From an uncultured Clostridia bacterium (GTDB lineage: Bacteria; Bacillota; Clostridia; Lachnospirales; Lachnospiraceae), in assembly GCA_946405675.1 (NCBI GenBank), contig CAMJIC010000041.1:1-14462 (forward strand): a DNA stretch of 14,462 bases, given 5' to 3'. Below, piece by piece: positions 11,609-14,462 of the stretch. Under the pieces are notes generated by a model. It saw nothing but the letters and a program-made list of their open reading frames with translations. It was not told the origin of the DNA and did not search any database. The position numbers and the translations under genes are program-made. Each line of letters starts with the position of its first letter. Position 1 is the stretch's first letter.

Positions 11609-13042
11609 ATGAATATGCTGATCAACGGAGCATTTGTACCTTCCGTCACAGGTGCCCAAATCGAAGTAACAGATCCGTATCGGGGAACCATCCTGGATCG
11701 TGTTCCGGCAGCAGGGCAGGAGGACGTAGACAAGGCTGTGCAGGCGGCTGCGGAAGCCTTTTGCGGGTGGAGCCAAACCCCGGTCTATGACAGGGTATGC
11801 CTCGCACGCCGATTCCTGGAGCTTGTAGACGCAAACCGTGAAGAGCTTGCCGCCTGCCTGAGCCGGGAGTCCGGAAAGAAGATCGCCCAGTCCCGCATTG
11901 AAGTCAATAACATCCTCCTGTCCTGGAACCTGTTCATGGAAAAAGCCCGTCATCTCTACGGAACGATCCTGACGCCGGGAGCGGAAGCAAACCAGGCGCA
12001 TCATCTGGTCACGGTCAGCAGGGTTCCTCTGGGCGTCATCGCATGCATCCTGCCCTTCAACTTTCCCTGCAACCTCTTCAGCCAGAAAGTGGCTCCTGCC
12101 CTTCTGTCCGGCAACTGCGTCATCGTGAAGCCTGCGACGGATAACCCGCTGACTGTCCTGAGGCTTGGCGCCCTTCTCCAACAGGCCGGCTTCCCTGACG
12201 GAACCATCCAGATCCTGACCGGGCGCGGGAGTTCCCTGGGAGACATGCTTGCCTCCCATCCCAGGATCGACGCTATCTCCCTCACTGGCTCCAGCGAGGT
12301 CGGCATCCATGTCGCAAAGACCGCTGCCCCGACGCTGAAAAAGGTGATGCTCGAGCTTGGAGGAAATGACCCCTTCATCGTCCTTCCGGACGCGGACCTG
12401 GACAAGGCCGTGAAGGAAGCGATCACCGCCCGGTTCTTCTATTCCGGGCAGATCTGCTGCGCGCCGAAACGCTATCTGGTCCACAAGGAGATCTATGAAG
12501 CATTTCTCGAAAAGCTGACGAAGGAGGTCTCAAAGATACGCTGCACGGATCCCATGTCCGAGGAAGACGGCATGGGGACGCTCATCAGTGAGCGGGCGGC
12601 CAAAAAGGTGGAGGAGCAGATCGCCCTCACCCTCTCTCAGGGCGGAAAGCTGGTTCTGGGAGGCCAAAGAAAAGGTGCCGCAGTCGAAGCCACTATCCTG
12701 CGTGACGTTCCCCACGAGGCGGACATCATGCATGACATGGAGGTATTCGGCCCGGTCATCCCCGTTACCTCCTTCGAGACAGATGAAGAAGCCATCGCGC
12801 TGGCCAATGCATCTGTCTACGGGCTTGGCGCTGCAGTATTCACCCGGCGAATCGACCTCGCCTCCTTATATGCCCGTAAGCTGGAAGACGGCGGGATTGT
12901 CATCAACGGCTCCAGCTACTTCCGCACCTTTGAGATGCCCTTCGGAGGCTGGAAGACCTCCGGGATCGGAAATGAAGGGGTTTTCATTACATTTGACGAG
13001 ATGACAAAGATCAAAAATGTCGTCCTGAAAGGGATCCTGTAA
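11609..13042 (+). CDS. NAD(P)+-dependent aldehyde dehydrogenase
   Basis: Oxidises an aldehyde to a carboxylic acid in the cytoplasm. The 477-residue length is standard for a non-acylating ALDH. Visible active-site features: Asn151 in LPFNFP, Lys174 in VKPA, TGSSEVG (226-232) for cofactor binding, general base Glu249 in LELGG, and catalytic Cys283 in GQICCAPKR, followed by an unusual second cysteine. EVFGP (378-382) and MPFGGWKTSG (443-452) are also conserved. GGAG lies about 8 nt before the ATG. The gene is divergent from the GRE activase and shares its promoter region, which suggests use of the same substrate-derived aldehyde. Closest subfamilies by feel are succinate-semialdehyde, lactaldehyde and glyceraldehyde-3-phosphate dehydrogenases; the true substrate cannot be read from the sequence. 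Confidence 0.92.
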   Translation: MNMLINGAFVPSVTGAQIEVTDPYRGTILDRVPAAGQEDVDKAVQAAAEAFCGWSQTPVYDRVCLARRFLELVDANREELAACLSRESGKKIAQSRIEVNNILLSWNLFMEKARHLYGTILTPGAEANQAHHLVTVSRVPLGVIACILPFNFPCNLFSQKVAPALLSGNCVIVKPATDNPLTVLRLGALLQQAGFPDGTIQILTGRGSSLGDMLASHPRIDAISLTGSSEVGIHVAKTAAPTLKKVMLELGGNDPFIVLPDADLDKAVKEAITARFFYSGQICCAPKRYLVHKEIYEAFLEKLTKEVSKIRCTDPMSEEDGMGTLISERAAKKVEEQIALTLSQGGKLVLGGQRKGAAVEATILRDVPHEADIMHDMEVFGPVIPVTSFETDEEAIALANASVYGLGAAVFTRRIDLASLYARKLEDGGIVINGSSYFRTFEMPFGGWKTSGIGNEGVFITFDEMTKIKNVVLKGIL

Positions 13043-13083
13043 AACTCTGAAAGAAAAACAACTGTTCCGGAATCATCCGATAC

Positions 13084-13114
13084 GTAACGGTTCCGGACAG
13101 GTTCTGAACCGTTA
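13084..13114. repeat. Diverged member of the GTAACTGTTCAG palindrome family
   Basis: GTAACGGTTCCGGAC on the left and GTTCTGAACCGTTA on the right are inverted copies with 11 of 14 positions matching; the outer TAACGGTTC/GAACCGTTA arms are exact. A related word, AACTGTTCCGGAA, lies just upstream (13060-13072). It sits about 40 bp after the aldehyde dehydrogenase stop. Confidence 0.5.
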
Positions 13115-13126
13115 GAAAGCAAAGAC

Positions 13127-13146
13127 ATCAATGACATGTCATTGAT
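13127..13146. promoter_or_regulatory. Perfect 20-bp palindrome between convergent genes
   Basis: ATCAATGACA followed by TGTCATTGAT is perfectly symmetric with no spacer. It looks like a dimeric regulator site, yet it lies between the convergent ends of the aldehyde dehydrogenase and the binding protein, where no promoter is needed. Function unknown; it could also add a weak hairpin. Confidence 0.45.
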
Positions 13147-13189
13147 ACACATTCCCGCCGGCAAGGGAAATATATGCCCCCATCAGACA

Positions 13190-13237
13190 AAAGTCCCCGG
13201 GAAAGCATTGGCTGATCCATGCTTTCCCGGGGACTTT
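13190..13237. terminator. Strong bidirectional intrinsic terminator
   Basis: A perfect 19-bp inverted repeat: 13190-13208 pairs with 13219-13237, AAAGTCCCCGGGAAAGCAT on the left arm, with a 10-nt loop. The A-rich start and T-rich end of the stem, followed by CCATTTTCATTT on the plus strand, suit termination of the aldehyde dehydrogenase transcript. On the minus strand the stem ends in TTTTG, serving the binding-protein gene that ends 72 bp away. Confidence 0.88.
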
Positions 13238-13308
13238 CCATTTTCATTTCCTGCTGCCTGACCGAATCGCAGCCTTTCCTTCACAGGCTCTCAGCTCATC
13301 CTGACAAC

Positions 13309-14286
13309 TCAGTCTGCGATCACCGCGTTGACATACGGGGCAAAGTCAAACGCTTCCGTCAGCACGCCGATGGAGACCAGGAATTCGATCGTATCATTAA
13401 GACCGTCGATATCTTCCTGGGCAACCTCGACCTTATAGTCAAACTTGGAGGAAACTGCTTCAAGCTGCTCCGGATCGAGGGTCAGATCCTCGGCGACCTT
13501 CGCATAGATCTCTTCATCCGGATCCTCAAGCGCCTCAATCCCCTTCTGGAACTGCTCCGCAACGACTCTGGCAATCAACGGATTCTCATCGACAAATTCC
13601 CTGCGCGCCACCATTCCATTCACACCGAGAAGCCCGCAGTCTTCCCCTGTTGCGATGATCTTCGCGGTGCCTTTGTCAACCAGCCTTGTGACCGTCGGCT
13701 CCCAGATCGCAGCCGCGTCGACTTCCCCGTTGACAAGGACAGTCTCCACATCACCTGCGGAAATATTGATCAGCTCAATGTCGCTCATGGACAGGTCTGC
13801 GCTTCCCAGCAGCTTGCTCACAAGGTTATGCGCCGTAGACCCTACCACCGTCGCCACCTTCTTGCCCTTCAGATCAGCAACCGATTCTATCTCTGAATCC
13901 GGGGAGACCAGAAGATTATAGGAAAGGGGCGCATCGCATGTCAGGGCGATCATCACATTGTCCTGCCCGGCAGCAACTGCTGAAACGATCGGCACATCAC
14001 CGACAACTCCGATATCGGAAGAGCCGGATGCCAGGGATTCGTTCATCGGCGGGCCGGACTCGAATTCATTCCACACGACCTCAACGCCATAGTCGGAAAG
14101 TGCCTCTTCGATCCATCCGGACTCTTTGGCGTAATACAGCGGAACAAACGCCGCAGACGGCTGAATCGCGATATTAACGACTTCCGCCGTGTAAGCATCC
14201 GCTTCCGTCTCGCCTGCCATTGCCGCCGGGGCAAAGGAAGCAGCCAGGGAAAACGACAGAATTACCGGCAACACTCTTTTCTTCAT
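13309..14286 (-). CDS. NitT/TauT-family ABC substrate-binding protein (nitrate/sulfonate-like)
   Basis: Exported solute-binding protein of the SsuA/TauA/NMT1 type, whose ligands include aliphatic sulfonates, nitrate, pyrimidine precursors and aromatic acids. I use the ATG at 14286: GGAGGAGG lies about 8 nt upstream and the signal peptide starts there; an ATG at 14340 would add 18 residues. The product is 325 residues. MKKRVLPVILSF, a hydrophobic core and AMA before GETEAD fit signal peptidase I cleavage after residue 24; no lipobox cysteine is present. Family marks: NIAIQPSAAFVPLYYAKESG near the mature N-terminus, a DIGVVGDVP ligand-binding stretch and DLKGKKVATVVGSTAHNLV. No permease or ATPase of this system lies in the window; downstream is a terminator. 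The ligand is not determinable. Confidence 0.88.
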   Translation of the reverse strand: MKKRVLPVILSFSLAASFAPAAMAGETEADAYTAEVVNIAIQPSAAFVPLYYAKESGWIEEALSDYGVEVVWNEFESGPPMNESLASGSSDIGVVGDVPIVSAVAAGQDNVMIALTCDAPLSYNLLVSPDSEIESVADLKGKKVATVVGSTAHNLVSKLLGSADLSMSDIELINISAGDVETVLVNGEVDAAAIWEPTVTRLVDKGTAKIIATGEDCGLLGVNGMVARREFVDENPLIARVVAEQFQKGIEALEDPDEEIYAKVAEDLTLDPEQLEAVSSKFDYKVEVAQEDIDGLNDTIEFLVSIGVLTEAFDFAPYVNAVIAD

Positions 14287-14462
14287 GATCAATACCTCCT
14301 CCTGAAGAATCATTTTCCGCAGCACCCTGGCGGGAAACAAAGCAAACTGAACACAGGCAATGTCAGGCTGCTGCCACCTCTTATTTACAAAAGCACCCGG
14401 ATCATTCGTTCCTTAGGAGCTGTTCAGAAATAACTTGTACATATGACGCAGGACAAACGTTC
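14287..14462. other. Upstream region of the binding-protein gene; only a fragment of a repeat word seen
   Basis: These 176 bases hold the ribosome binding site of the binding protein and no gene. CTGTTCAGAA (14420-14429) matches the core of the repeat family at 569, 9843 and 9964, within a stretch that runs off the window edge. I could not fix a convincing promoter here. Confidence 0.35.

Noticed and set aside
11428..11733. N-terminal extension of the activase ORF to 11733
   Set aside because: It would cross the divergent promoters and into the ALDH gene. Family similarity begins at MCKGTVFN (11427), which has its own ribosome binding site.
11546..12484. 312-codon minus-strand ORF opposite the aldehyde dehydrogenase
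   Set aside because: It is antisense to conserved ALDH motifs, has no family resemblance and runs through the divergent promoter region.

Overview
The window looks like a chromosomal stretch from an anaerobic clostridial Firmicute, most plausibly Lachnospiraceae-like. This is inferred from an oxygen-sensitive glycyl radical enzyme (GRE) with its radical-SAM activase, strong GGAGG ribosome binding sites, a TelA-family gene and a LivJ of clostridial type. No rRNA, tRNA, CRISPR array, transposase or phage gene was seen.

Layout. 1-525 (+) is the 3' end of a TelA/toxic-anion-resistance gene. 740-5810 (-) is a complete branched-chain amino acid ABC importer in the order livJ-livH-livM-livG-livF. 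It has a promoter with an operator-like palindrome upstream of livJ, an attenuating stem-loop after livJ and a terminator after livF. 5975-6195 is a roughly 220-bp hairpin element with a 34-bp perfect stem. 6207-11427 (-) reads, in transcription order: GRE activase, NUDIX hydrolase, ArsC/Spx-like thioredoxin-fold protein, sce7726-type PD-(D/E)XK protein, then the GRE itself, whose start overlaps the sce7726 gene. 11609-13042 (+) is an NAD(P)-dependent aldehyde dehydrogenase, transcribed divergently from the activase across overlapping promoters. 13309-14286 (-) is an exported NitT/TauT-type substrate-binding protein, convergent with the dehydrogenase and separated from it by a strong bidirectional terminator.

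How it may work together. The activase installs the glycyl radical on the GRE. The GRE has the Cys-Val-Glu catalytic motif, and several residues appear to match substrate-hydroxyl ligands of glycerol dehydratase, so it may dehydrate a diol-like substrate to an aldehyde. The divergent dehydrogenase could oxidise that aldehyde to an acid. No microcompartment shell genes lie within the window. The substrate is unknown; a sulfonated or otherwise substituted diol is one possibility, suggested only by the nearby TauA/SsuA-like protein. The GRE also carries a four-cysteine loop just after its active site that I cannot assign to a known subfamily.

Intergenic DNA is rich in palindromes. A short family built on GTAACTGTTCAG recurs at several places and appears to supply the last codons of the NUDIX gene.
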